Assembly: GCA_009783865.1 (NCBI GenBank)
Contig: WRCR01000023.1
Location: 1-18,235, forward strand
Length of the DNA stretch: 18,235 bases
Source: Planctomycetaceae bacterium
GTDB lineage: Bacteria; Planctomycetota; Planctomycetia; Pirellulales; Thermoguttaceae
Direction: 5' to 3'
This document shows positions 1 through 6,606 of the stretch, one piece after another. Both the position numbers and the translations under genes were made by a program. Numbering within the stretch: the first letter of the stretch is position 1; every line of letters begins with the position of its first letter. The notes beneath the pieces were generated by a model. It was not told the DNA's origin, ran no database searches, and worked only from the letters and a program-made list of their open reading frames with translations.

Positions 1-558
1 ACACGGACGCTGCTTCGGGCGCAATCGGGGCAGGAAATTATCGGTTATCGTGCACCGAGTTTTTCGATAGTGAAGCGGACTCCATGGGCGCATCGGATTT
101 TAGCCGAAGAAGGATACCGCTACGACAGCAGTGTGTTTCCGATACATCACGATTTGCACGGCAATGCGGACGCGCCTCGTGAAATACATTGGATTGAAAC
201 GGAAGCGGGACAGATTCAGGAATTTCCGCCAGCGGTTGTGCGGCGGTTCGGACAGAATATACCGGTGAGCGGCGGCGGATATTTCCGGTTTTTTCCGTAT
301 TGTTTAACGGCACATTGGCTGCGCAGCATCAACAAGACGGGCAATCCGTTTGTGTTTTATATGCATCCGTGGGAGATAGACCCTGACCAGCCGCGCATTT
401 CCGGTGCTTCTTTTAAGAGTCGGTTCCGGCATTATCTCAACTTGAGTAAAACGCTGAAGCGGCTGGAACGTCTCATCAATGATTTTCAATTCACAACGAT
501 TTGCGAAGTGTTGCGGCTTCACGAGCGGGAATCTGCGATTCCCGCTATAACAAGATAA
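1..558 (+). CDS. Polysaccharide deacetylase, exosortase (XrtA) locus type, C-terminal part
   Basis: The frame is open from base 1, so the start lies outside the window; 185 residues are visible, ending at TAA 556-558. The visible part carries hallmarks of the polysaccharide deacetylase subfamily found in exosortase A/EpsH exopolysaccharide loci (NodB fold with a DUF3473-type C-terminus). These are GYRAPSFSI near residue 15, then AEEGYRYDSSVFPIHHD, EFPPAVVRR, SGGGYFRFFPY, FYMHPWEIDPDQPR, and an FRHYLNL helix before a short tail. Family knowledge suggests removal of N-acetyl groups from an extracellular polysaccharide during export. The metal-binding Asp/His residues of the N-terminal half are off the window. 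The last residues (RESAIPA) are encoded by a perfect palindrome at 524-546, so the extreme C-terminus may be repeat-derived. Family assignment is confident; the substrate is unknown. Confidence 0.88.
   Translation, partial: TRTLLRAQSGQEIIGYRAPSFSIVKRTPWAHRILAEEGYRYDSSVFPIHHDLHGNADAPREIHWIETEAGQIQEFPPAVVRRFGQNIPVSGGGYFRFFPYCLTAHWLRSINKTGNPFVFYMHPWEIDPDQPRISGASFKSRFRHYLNLSKTLKRLERLINDFQFTTICEVLRLHERESAIPAITR
524..546. repeat. Family B palindrome in the deacetylase 3' end
   Basis: Perfect 10-bp inverted repeat: left arm AGCGGGAATC (524-533), loop TGC, right arm 537-546. It lies inside the last codons of the deacetylase and is almost the same as the palindrome 25 bases downstream. No T-tract follows on either strand, so it is not a typical intrinsic terminator. 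Confidence 0.8.
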
Positions 559-571
559 CGTTTTTCTTGAA

Positions 572-594
572 AGCGGGAAACACAGTTTCCCGCT
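572..594. repeat. Family B palindrome between convergent genes
   Basis: Perfect 10-bp inverted repeat: left arm AGCGGGAAAC (572-581), loop ACA, right arm 585-594. It sits between the convergent deacetylase and lipoprotein genes. The arm differs from the copy at 524-546 at one position, and the change is compensated in the other arm. It could help end transcription, but there is no clear U-tract. Confidence 0.8.
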
Positions 595-607
595 ACTTTG
601 ACAACCC

Positions 608-1123
608 TCACGGCGTAACTTTACGCAGAAATTCCTTCACCGGTTTACCGCAATCGAACTTTTTATCGTTGCCTTTACTGGAAATTGTAATGCTCAACGG
701 TGTCGTTTCCGCATCGGCATACTGCTTTTCGACCAGCGTGTGTACTGTTAGTATAGTCGGTGCGGCAATTATTTCGCCGAATTCGCCAACTTGGGGAGCC
801 GCCGAACCAATCTTTTCCGAAGTTTCTTCCTCTTTTGAAACAACGACCTTATATTCTCCTTCCGGCGCACCGGGATATAGTCCCTGAGTGAACACCTTTC
901 CGGTTCCCGAAGTGCCAATTTGAGCAAAGACCGCCCATTTGAAATTCGGTTCGGTGGAAACCAGTTTAACGAGAGCATCGCCCAGCGGCTTGCCATCTTG
1001 CGTCACCGAAATGGTACACGGATACAGTTTCGGCAAGTCAGACGGACGATCCGGTCCGCCGCAGCCGGAAATGATAAGAAATGAAACGAGTAAGAGGACG
1101 ATGTATTTTTTCGTTGTGGTCAT
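608..1123 (-). CDS. Lipoprotein with carboxypeptidase-regulatory-like fold
   Basis: 171 residues. The N-terminus is a lipoprotein signal: MTTTKK, a hydrophobic stretch, then lipobox ISGC with the acylated Cys at 21. After it comes GGPDRPSDLPKLYPC, then a beta-rich domain (about 36-110, TISVTQDGKPLGDALVKLVS, GTGKVFT, APEGEYKVVVSK). This resembles the small carboxypeptidase regulatory-like proteins that commonly sit next to DUF1559 genes in planctomycetes. The DUF1559 gene lies 81 bases upstream on the same strand, so the two are probably co-transcribed. I chose ATG at 1123 because a frame-open GTG at 1159 would add residues encoded by a palindrome and would bury the signal peptide. There is no clear Shine-Dalgarno sequence. 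It is probably surface-anchored; its exact role is unknown. Confidence 0.8.
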   Translation of the reverse strand: MTTTKKYIVLLLVSFLIISGCGGPDRPSDLPKLYPCTISVTQDGKPLGDALVKLVSTEPNFKWAVFAQIGTSGTGKVFTQGLYPGAPEGEYKVVVSKEEETSEKIGSAAPQVGEFGEIIAAPTILTVHTLVEKQYADAETTPLSITISSKGNDKKFDCGKPVKEFLRKVTP

Positions 1124-1145
1124 ATTATATGAATTGTGTAAAAGA

Positions 1146-1171
1146 CCGCCGGTTATCACCGGCGGCTCGTA
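1146..1171. repeat. Family A palindrome, single copy between genes
   Basis: Arms CCGCCGGT (1146-1153) and its complement (1158-1165) flank a TATC loop; GCTCGTA (1165-1171) follows. The GT-TATC-AC core and the GCTCGTA flank are shared with the tandem pairs at 2267-2319 and 5333-5392. It lies between the DUF1559 gene and the lipoprotein gene. On the minus strand the stem is followed by TCTTTT, so partial termination in the operon is possible. Confidence 0.75.
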
Positions 1172-1204
1172 TTTACTGTGTTTTTTTGTTCATAGTGTTT
1201 TTTT

Positions 1205-2368
1205 TTACAGTGATTTCGATTCTCCGCCGGCGATAGAGCCGTATGCACCCCAAACGCCGTAAGGACTTTCTCCCAAAAGGTCTTGCGGCGAAGTGGACCT
1301 TCCGGCATCGACTGTATCCGAAACGAAACGGCATGAACCATCGACAAGGACGACATTGACACCGCCAGAGTGATAACTGTTCGCTGCGAAAATACTCCAG
1401 CCGTCACCGTTTATTGCGTTTGCCGCACAACTGGGAGAGTTGGGCGGAAGAACAGTAACAAATCCGTTGTTGTAATAAATACCGTACAGCATTCGATTTC
1501 GTCCGCCGCCGGTGGTACCAATCAATGAATTAGGGTCGGAGGTATCGCGTTTTGCAAGACAGGTTGATGGGTCGGTGGAACTGATTCCTCCCCTGGCGAA
1601 TCCTCCGCGGACACGCGGGTCGGGGTCGGCAACCTCAGTCGCGGAAATAGCCGCTTCGCTGAACGCTATTGTGTTGGAAGTACCATCAACAATCGAAGAA
1701 AAATCCTTCCAGACAAGGGGACCGAAAACACCGCGTTTAACACCGTTTCTATAATCATCATTGTTCGTATAGGTGGTGTTGGCAAGCCATTCTTGGCGCA
1801 ACACGACATCGCCGCGGCAATTATGTATGTTGGAAAAGCCGAATCTGAACGTAGCATTGCTGTACATTGTATTGGACAGCGAGTCTGAAGGACAGCACAG
1901 CGTGGGAATTCTGGTGCCGTTCATAGACGGAACGCCGGTTATCCAAGGATTAGGAGTTACTTTTCGGACTGCCTCAATAGCACTGTAGACAGCATCGTAT
2001 TCAAAAAAGGGCAACATGGCTTGTTGTTCGCCCCAATTACTTGCCACCTGATTACCGTTTGCGTCCATGTGGCTTGTGCGAGCGGCAGGAAACGATTGAT
2101 TAGTATCGTGATAGTTATGCAAAGCGATACCGATTTGCTTGAAATGGTTCGAACACTGCATCCTTCTTGCTGCTTCACGAGCGGCTTGAACGGCGGGCAA
2201 AAGAAGCGCAATCAAAACACCGATGATGGCGATGACTACGAGTAGTTCGACGAGGGTAAATGCTAATACGAGCCGTGAGTGATAACTCACGGACGGCGGG
2301 TTATCACCCGCCGCTCTTACTTCGTCTCCCCCCCTCAAATTGTCTAATTTGAAAACCTGTTTTTTCAT
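1205..2368 (-). CDS. DUF1559 domain protein with type IV pilin-like N-terminus
   Basis: 387 residues. From residue 37 it reads FTLVELLVVIAIIGVLIALL, a prepilin hydrophobic helix with the conserved Glu at +5 (E41). LPAVQAAREAARRMQCSNHFKQIGIALHNYHD follows, the signature start of the planctomycete DUF1559 family. The C-terminus has SYHSGGVNVVLVDGSCRFVSDTV and SPYGVWGA, also typical. Expected fate is the envelope, after prepilin-peptidase cleavage; the function is unknown. ATG 2368 is chosen because AGGAG (minus strand, 2376-2380) lies 7 bases upstream; a TTG at 2422 also keeps the frame open. Oddities: the leader is 36 residues, longer than usual, and residues about 19-32 are encoded by two palindromes. 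The residue before the expected cleavage site is Ala rather than the usual Gly. Confidence 0.92.
   Translation of the reverse strand: MKKQVFKLDNLRGGDEVRAAGDNPPSVSYHSRLVLAFTLVELLVVIAIIGVLIALLLPAVQAAREAARRMQCSNHFKQIGIALHNYHDTNQSFPAARTSHMDANGNQVASNWGEQQAMLPFFEYDAVYSAIEAVRKVTPNPWITGVPSMNGTRIPTLCCPSDSLSNTMYSNATFRFGFSNIHNCRGDVVLRQEWLANTTYTNNDDYRNGVKRGVFGPLVWKDFSSIVDGTSNTIAFSEAAISATEVADPDPRVRGGFARGGISSTDPSTCLAKRDTSDPNSLIGTTGGGRNRMLYGIYYNNGFVTVLPPNSPSCAANAINGDGWSIFAANSYHSGGVNVVLVDGSCRFVSDTVDAGRSTSPQDLLGESPYGVWGAYGSIAGGESKSL
2267..2319. repeat. Family A palindrome pair inside the DUF1559 gene
   Basis: Two hairpins in tandem. The first has arms CCGTGAGT (2273-2280) and 2285-2292 with loop GATA. The second has arms CGGCGGGT (2294-2301) and 2306-2313 with loop TATC. 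The outer flanks are TACGAGC (2267-2273) and GCTCTTA (2313-2319). The pair encodes residues about 19-34 of the pseudopilin leader without breaking the frame. Confidence 0.85.
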
Positions 2369-2375
2369 TATATTG

Positions 2376-2380
2376 CTCCT
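2376..2380 (-). promoter_or_regulatory. Shine-Dalgarno site of the DUF1559 gene
   Basis: AGGAG on the minus strand, 7 bases before the ATG at 2368. It selects this start over the upstream in-frame TTG at 2422. Confidence 0.75.
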
Positions 2381-2410
2381 AGTTAAAAATTTGACACAAA
2401 CAACGTTGCC

Positions 2411-2439
2411 ATGGTACACCAAAAAACAGAAAAAGTCAA
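2411..2439 (-). promoter_or_regulatory. Sigma70-like promoter of the DUF1559-lipoprotein pair
   Basis: On the minus strand, TTGACT (2434-2439) and TACCAT (2411-2416) are separated by 17 bases. They lie about 45 bases upstream of the start codon and downstream of the amrS-like stop codon. Assigned by consensus match only. Confidence 0.5.
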
Positions 2440-2467
2440 GAACAAAATCGATTAACGTAGGCGTATT

Positions 2468-3463
2468 TCAAAAATACAGTAATCCTGCGCCGCTAATGCT
2501 TTGTCCGCAAAATTTACAGCAGGATTCCTCGTCAATGTGATATTCGTCAATTCTATATCGGCAGCGGACTACAACCGCTTGATTGCATTGCGGACAATAT
2601 GTCGTCTGTCCTGCCGCATCATCAATGTTGCCGGTGTAGACATATTTCAAGCCGTTATTTCGGGCTATCTCTCTTGCCCGAAACAGCGTTGACGGCGGTG
2701 TCGGCGGCACATCTTTCAACCGGTTCGCCGGATAAAATGCCGAAAAATGCAGCGGCGTTTCATAACCCGTATTGCGCACCAGCCATTTCGACAGCGCATC
2801 GATTTCCGCATCCGAATCATTGAGTGCGGGTATCAGCAGCGTTGTGATTTCGAGATGCACTTTCGGATTGTCCGCCAGATACTTCACGGTATCCAAAACC
2901 GGCTGCAATTTTCCGCCGCAGTATGTTTTATAAAAATCGTTAGAGAAGGATTTGATGTCTATGTTAGCGGCATCCATTGCGCCGAAGAACCAACTGCGGT
3001 CTTCGTCCGAAATATATCCGTTTGATACCGCAACAGATTTCACGCCTGCCTGCTGCGCAATTTTAGCGGTTTCAACAGCGTATTCCGCCCAGATGATAGG
3101 TTCGTTGTAAGTGAAAGCGATGCTCTTGCAGTTTAATTCTTTTGCTTTTTGAACGATGAACTCCGGCGATACTTCACAGGAAAGCAGCCGCAAATCGCCC
3201 GATTGAGCGGTCGACCAATTCTGACAAAACTTGCAGAAGAAATTGCAGCCGATAAGACCAAACGAAAGAACTTTCGAAGCGGGAAAAAAATGATTGAGCG
3301 GTTTCTTTTCGATAGGGTCAACGGCAAGACCGGTGCAGCAGTTGCTTCTTGCGGGAACAACTTTCCCGCTGCGGACTGTTCGGAAACGGCAGATTCCGGT
3401 ATTTCCGGTCTCATTTTCGGCAATGGAGCAATAATTTGGGCAGCGGCGGCAAACTAGCGGCAT
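2468..3463 (-). CDS. amrS: AmmeMemoRadiSam-system radical SAM enzyme
   Basis: 331 residues. The radical SAM cluster motif is C73-FFC-K-FC: Cys73, Cys77 and Cys80 in GCNFFCKFCQNW (CxxxCxxC), expected to bind the 4Fe-4S cluster and S-adenosylmethionine. Before it, VDPIEKKPLNHFFPASKVLSFG is a family signature; a PflA-like core follows (AFTYNEPIIW, NGYI, NIDIKSF, EITTLLIPALNDS). An N-terminal Cys set (5, 8, 12, 25) and a C-terminal zinc-ribbon-like set (CPQC 290-293, CKFC 316-319) are present, as in the family. Homologues occur with AMMECR1 and MEMO1 proteins; the reaction is unsettled and neither partner is in this window. ATG 3463 has no clear Shine-Dalgarno sequence. It is divergent from the sigma factor gene, with 119 bases between them. 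Confidence 0.85.
   Translation of the reverse strand: MPLVCRRCPNYCSIAENETGNTGICRFRTVRSGKVVPARSNCCTGLAVDPIEKKPLNHFFPASKVLSFGLIGCNFFCKFCQNWSTAQSGDLRLLSCEVSPEFIVQKAKELNCKSIAFTYNEPIIWAEYAVETAKIAQQAGVKSVAVSNGYISDEDRSWFFGAMDAANIDIKSFSNDFYKTYCGGKLQPVLDTVKYLADNPKVHLEITTLLIPALNDSDAEIDALSKWLVRNTGYETPLHFSAFYPANRLKDVPPTPPSTLFRAREIARNNGLKYVYTGNIDDAAGQTTYCPQCNQAVVVRCRYRIDEYHIDEESCCKFCGQSISGAGLLYF
3351..3370. repeat. Degenerate family B-like palindrome in amrS-like gene
   Basis: Arms GCGGGAA (3351-3357) and TTCCCGC (3363-3369) with a 5-base loop. On the minus strand it begins AGCGGGAAAG, close to the perfect copies at 524 and 572. It encodes SGKVVPAR. The alignment to the family shows no obvious extra length here, so chance similarity is possible. 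Confidence 0.4.
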
Positions 3464-3582
3464 TGGATGAAGTTAATTATTGTGAAAAACTGTTCTTTTC
3501 TTAAATCGGAAAAATTGTTATTATCCGAATTGATTATTGATAAACACAGTCGAAAGATACATTATATCGAAGGATTGGGATA

Positions 3583-4443
3583 ATGTCACGAATCCAGACA
3601 AAGAAAATTTCGCAGCATTTATCCGGTGCGGGAACGCCTCATTTCAACGTTTCGGCAGCATCGCTGGAAGACGGTGTCAATGTACCGGCAGCGGCAGAGG
3701 AAGATGATATAGACCAACTCTGGATTCTATACAAGAAGAACCCGACTGACCAACTGCGCAACCGGCTGACAGAGCGGTATATGCCGATAGTCCGTTCCAA
3801 GGCGGCGCGGCTTTGGGACCGATTGCCGGACGGCGTTGAGTTGGACGACCTTATGTCGGCTGGACATCTCGGTTTGATGGATGCCATCGCTGCTTTCGAT
3901 TTGACCCGCGGCATCAAGTTTGAGGCGTTCTGTGTTACACGGATACAGGGTGCTATGCTTGACGAACTTCGGAAAATGGATTGCGTTCCCCGAATGATTC
4001 GCAGTAAAGCAACAAAACTCAATGAAGCGTACAAGGCACTCGAATTGGCAAGCGGGCGCAAGCCGTCTGATGAAGAAGTAGCGGATTATCTTCAGATAAC
4101 GGTTGAGGAGTTGCATCAGTTTTTTGCAGAGACACGCAGTGCCAGCATCACGAGTTTGGACAAAGTACGGAGCGACTTTGGCAGCGGCGATTCAAAAGAC
4201 ATCCGCGAGATGGATGTCATCGCTGACAAGAGAAGCGAAGACCCGACGGAGAGAATGGCAAAGATTGATTTGATTCGTTCTTTCACGAAAGGATTGACAA
4301 AGACGGAGCGCATGGTTGTTATTCTGTATTATTACGAAGAGATGACGATGCGTGAAATCGGCTTGGCGTTGGGCTTATCGGAGAGCCGCGTCAGTCAAAT
4401 GCACACCGGCATTCTAGAGCGGATTAAGAAGATGTATAAGTAA
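3583..4443 (+). CDS. FliA/WhiG-type (group 3) RNA polymerase sigma factor
   Basis: 286 residues. After a variable N-terminus (1-42) comes sigma region 2 (about 43-130: LRNRLTERYMPIVRSKAARL, VELDDLMSAGHLGLMDAI, FDLTRGIKFEAFCVTRIQGAMLDELR). Next are region 3 (about 135-215: VPRMIRSKATKLNEAYKAL, GRKPSDEEVADYL, SITSLD) and region 4 (about 225-286), with the helix-turn-helix MREIGLALGLSESRVSQMH. The region 2 and 3 pattern is that of FliA/SigD/WhiG factors, which drive flagellar or developmental regulons. No flagellar or anti-sigma gene is adjacent, so the regulon cannot be told from this window. AAGGA lies about 8 bases before ATG 3583. It ends against mutL in a convergent arrangement. Confidence 0.92.
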   Translation: MSRIQTKKISQHLSGAGTPHFNVSAASLEDGVNVPAAAEEDDIDQLWILYKKNPTDQLRNRLTERYMPIVRSKAARLWDRLPDGVELDDLMSAGHLGLMDAIAAFDLTRGIKFEAFCVTRIQGAMLDELRKMDCVPRMIRSKATKLNEAYKALELASGRKPSDEEVADYLQITVEELHQFFAETRSASITSLDKVRSDFGSGDSKDIREMDVIADKRSEDPTERMAKIDLIRSFTKGLTKTERMVVILYYYEEMTMREIGLALGLSESRVSQMHTGILERIKKMYK

Positions 4444-4444
4444 C

Positions 4445-4478
4445 GTTTAGCGGCGGTTCTAGGAACCGCCCGCTAAAC
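4445..4478. terminator. Hairpin between convergent sigma factor gene and mutL
   Basis: Near-perfect stem: GTTTAGCGGCGGTTC on the left, loop about TAG, and the complementary arm with one bulged C on the right. It starts just after the sigma factor stop codon and reaches the first base of the mutL stop (4478-4480). Its position suits a bidirectional terminator, and AGTTTTTTAT lies downstream on the plus strand within mutL. It may also be a member of the palindrome families seen elsewhere here. Confidence 0.55.
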
Positions 4479-6469
4479 TACGTCCTCTTCAGTTTTTTAT
4501 CCAATTCTTCTTTCGTGAAAACCAGCATAGACGGTCTGCCGTGCGGACAGTGATGTGCATTCGCTTCCTTCTTCGCAAGCGCAAGCAATTCCGTCATTGA
4601 GTCGGCACTCAATCTGTCGCCTGCTTTCACCGCCGCTTTACAGGCAGCACTGTGAAGCATCTCTTCCAATAAATCGGCGGGCTTACATCCGCCGCTCTTG
4701 AGAAGCGGTTCAAGCATCGACATCAAAACTTCCTGCGGCGCAATCTTATGCAGCAGCACCGGTACAGCAGAAATCAAAACCGTATTGCCGCCGAAGGGTT
4801 CAGCAAGCAACCCCAGTTCTTTGAAACGCTCCTTGTTTTCAAGCACAACGGAGTACTCATTCGGCGATAAGTCCGCAGGAATTGGAACGAGAAGCCGCTG
4901 TGATTCCAACTGCTTGTTTTCATAACCGCTCTTCAGTTTCTCGTAAATGATTCTTTCATGCAAAGCATGCTGGTCAATAATTGCAATGCCGCTTTCAATT
5001 TCCATTACCAGATAACTGTTGTGCATCTGCATAACTTTGTATTCCGTTTCGGAAGCAGAATAATTTTGCGTACCGCCGTATCGCTGTTTTGGAACTACTT
5101 CAGTGTTCACCGTTTCTTTACTTGCCGTTCTTTCCGGCAGAGAATGAATTCCCAGCGATTCATCTGCACGGGACAACGATGACTTCTGTGACCGGCGATT
5201 CTCCCCGCTGCTTTGCTCATTGTTTTTACTTTGCGCTATGTTTTGTACCCAATCCATAACTGCGCGGCGGGCATCCTGCGCTGTCGTTTTGTCAAGAGCA
5301 GAGTTAGGGTCGTTCGGCTTCTTGTTTTCGGATACGAGCAGCGGGTTATAACCCGCTGGTTCGCCTTCGGAAGTTATCACTTCCGGCTCGTAAGAAGTTG
5401 GCTCGTAAGAAGTTGGCTCGTAAGAAGTTGGCTCGTAAGAATTCGGTTCATAATTGATATTCAAGGTCAGGAACTTTTCACGTATTGTTCCGAGGAAGCC
5501 GGAATAGACCCGATTCTGGTCGAGGAAACGGACTTCCATCTTCGTCGGATGAACGTTCACGTCAAACATATCCGGCTTCAACTCGATTGTGAGAAACGCA
5601 AGCGGAAATCTTCCGACTGTCAAGAGACCGCGATATGCTTCCATCAAAGCATGCTGCAACGCCTTATCGCGGATAAACCGGCGATTAAGAAAAAAGTACT
5701 GCAAGCGGTTATTGTTTCGGCTGATGTTAGGATGAGAAACATAACCCTTTACCATTACCGGACTTCCGGCGCGGCTTTCGACGTAAATCAGATGTTCCGC
5801 AACTTCATTGCCGAATAATTGTGCTATCCGCGTGTGCAGTCCGTTCTTGTCATCGCTGTTAGCAGGCAAGTCGTAAATCATCTTGCCGTTGTGTTTCAGC
5901 GTGAATCGAATCTGCGGGTGCGGCAATGATAAGCGGACGAAGGTTTCGCTGATGTGTCCGAATTCAGTTGCTGCCGCCTTCATGTATTTTCTTCTGACCG
6001 GCGTGTTGAAAAACAGATTGCGAACTTCGATTTGCGTTCCCTGCGGAATGCCGAGCGGTTTGACTTCGCTGCGCTCACCGCCGCTGCTTGTGATGCTTGC
6101 GCCTTCGGTGCAGTCAGCGGCTTTGCTCTTCAAGGTCAGTTGACTGATTTCGGCAATAGACGCAAGTGCTTCGCCGCGAAACCCGAAAGACGAAATGCGA
6201 AATAAGTCATCCGTATCAGCAATCTTACTGGTGGCATGCGGCGAAAGTGCGAGTTCCAACTGGTCGGCAACGATACCGCTTCCGTTGTCGGCAATGCGGA
6301 TTAGTGACGCGCCGCCGTTCTCAATCGAGATGTCAATCCAGTCCGCAGCGGCATCGAGAGAGTTCTCCACGAGTTCTTTGACAACGCTTGCGGGACGTTC
6401 AATAACTTCGCCCGCCGCAATCTTGTTGACCATGCTGACGGGAAGTTGCCGGATAATGTTGTTTTTCAT
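4478..6469 (-). CDS. mutL: DNA mismatch repair protein MutL (endonuclease type)
   Basis: 663 residues from ATG 6469. That start gives MKNNIIRQLPVSMVNKIAAGEV, matching the family N-terminus; a frame-open TTG at 6544 is less likely. GHKL ATPase motifs: ELVENSLDA (Asn36), ADNGSGI (61-66) and SFGFRGEALASI (94-105); then DVNVHPTKMEVRF (303-315). The C-terminal domain has the metal-dependent nuclease motif DQHALHERIIYE (499-510, DQHA-x2-E-x4-E), ACKAAVK (609-615) and CPHGRP. It should therefore nick DNA like MutL of bacteria lacking MutH. MutL couples MutS mismatch recognition to strand removal; no mutS is in the window. The linker (about 339-379) is odd: five Y-E-P pentapeptides from a 15-bp tandem repeat, then a palindrome pair. 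The gene is divergent from the PDZ protein gene. Confidence 0.95.
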   Translation of the reverse strand: MKNNIIRQLPVSMVNKIAAGEVIERPASVVKELVENSLDAAADWIDISIENGGASLIRIADNGSGIVADQLELALSPHATSKIADTDDLFRISSFGFRGEALASIAEISQLTLKSKAADCTEGASITSSGGERSEVKPLGIPQGTQIEVRNLFFNTPVRRKYMKAAATEFGHISETFVRLSLPHPQIRFTLKHNGKMIYDLPANSDDKNGLHTRIAQLFGNEVAEHLIYVESRAGSPVMVKGYVSHPNISRNNNRLQYFFLNRRFIRDKALQHALMEAYRGLLTVGRFPLAFLTIELKPDMFDVNVHPTKMEVRFLDQNRVYSGFLGTIREKFLTLNINYEPNSYEPTSYEPTSYEPTSYEPEVITSEGEPAGYNPLLVSENKKPNDPNSALDKTTAQDARRAVMDWVQNIAQSKNNEQSSGENRRSQKSSLSRADESLGIHSLPERTASKETVNTEVVPKQRYGGTQNYSASETEYKVMQMHNSYLVMEIESGIAIIDQHALHERIIYEKLKSGYENKQLESQRLLVPIPADLSPNEYSVVLENKERFKELGLLAEPFGGNTVLISAVPVLLHKIAPQEVLMSMLEPLLKSGGCKPADLLEEMLHSAACKAAVKAGDRLSADSMTELLALAKKEANAHHCPHGRPSMLVFTKEELDKKLKRT
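5333..5392. repeat. Family A palindrome pair inside mutL
   Basis: Two hairpins in tandem. The first has arms CAGCGGGT (5339-5346) and 5351-5358 with loop TATA. The second has arms CGGAAGT (5368-5374) and 5379-5385 with loop TATC. The outer flanks are TACGAGC (5333-5339) and GCTCGTA (5386-5392). This is the same layout as the pair at 2267-2319, with different arm sequences. It encodes MutL linker residues about 360-379 in frame. Confidence 0.85.
5379..5454. repeat. 15-bp tandem repeat in mutL linker
   Basis: Unit GGCTCGTAAGAAGTT is repeated about four to five times, with degenerate ends. On the coding strand it gives N/S-Y-E-P-T/N/E pentapeptides (MutL residues 339-363). The first unit overlaps the GCTCGTA flank of the adjacent palindrome pair, which suggests the array arose by duplication from that flank. 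The unit is a multiple of three, so copy-number change keeps the frame. Confidence 0.85.
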
Positions 6470-6543
6470 ACGATTTTGAAAATTTTTCAAATTTTTTGTA
6501 TTTTTTTCATAACAAAACGATTTTTGCTTCGTAATGACGAACA

Positions 6544-6567
6544 AGCGGGATACAAAAGTATCCTACT
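6544..6567. repeat. Family B palindrome, degenerate, in mutL/PDZ intergenic
   Basis: Left arm AGCGGGATAC (6544-6553), loop AAAA, right arm GTATCCTACT (6558-6567). Eight of ten positions pair, and the inner GGATAC/GTATCC is perfect. It lies between the divergent mutL and PDZ genes, about 40 bases before the PDZ start codon, so it would be in that gene's leader. Confidence 0.6.
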
Positions 6568-6606
6568 GATAATTTTCGTTAGTTCATTCTACCAAAAGGA
6601 GAGACA

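Noticed and set aside
5379..5454. CRISPR-like array in mutL
   Set aside because: The 15-bp units are directly adjacent with no spacers, and are in frame within a coding linker. It is a tandem repeat.
5213..5818. 201-codon open frame on plus, antisense to mutL
   Set aside because: It mirrors the mutL codons, including SWLVR repeats that are the reverse of the Y-E-P repeat. It has no family resemblance and no ribosome binding site.
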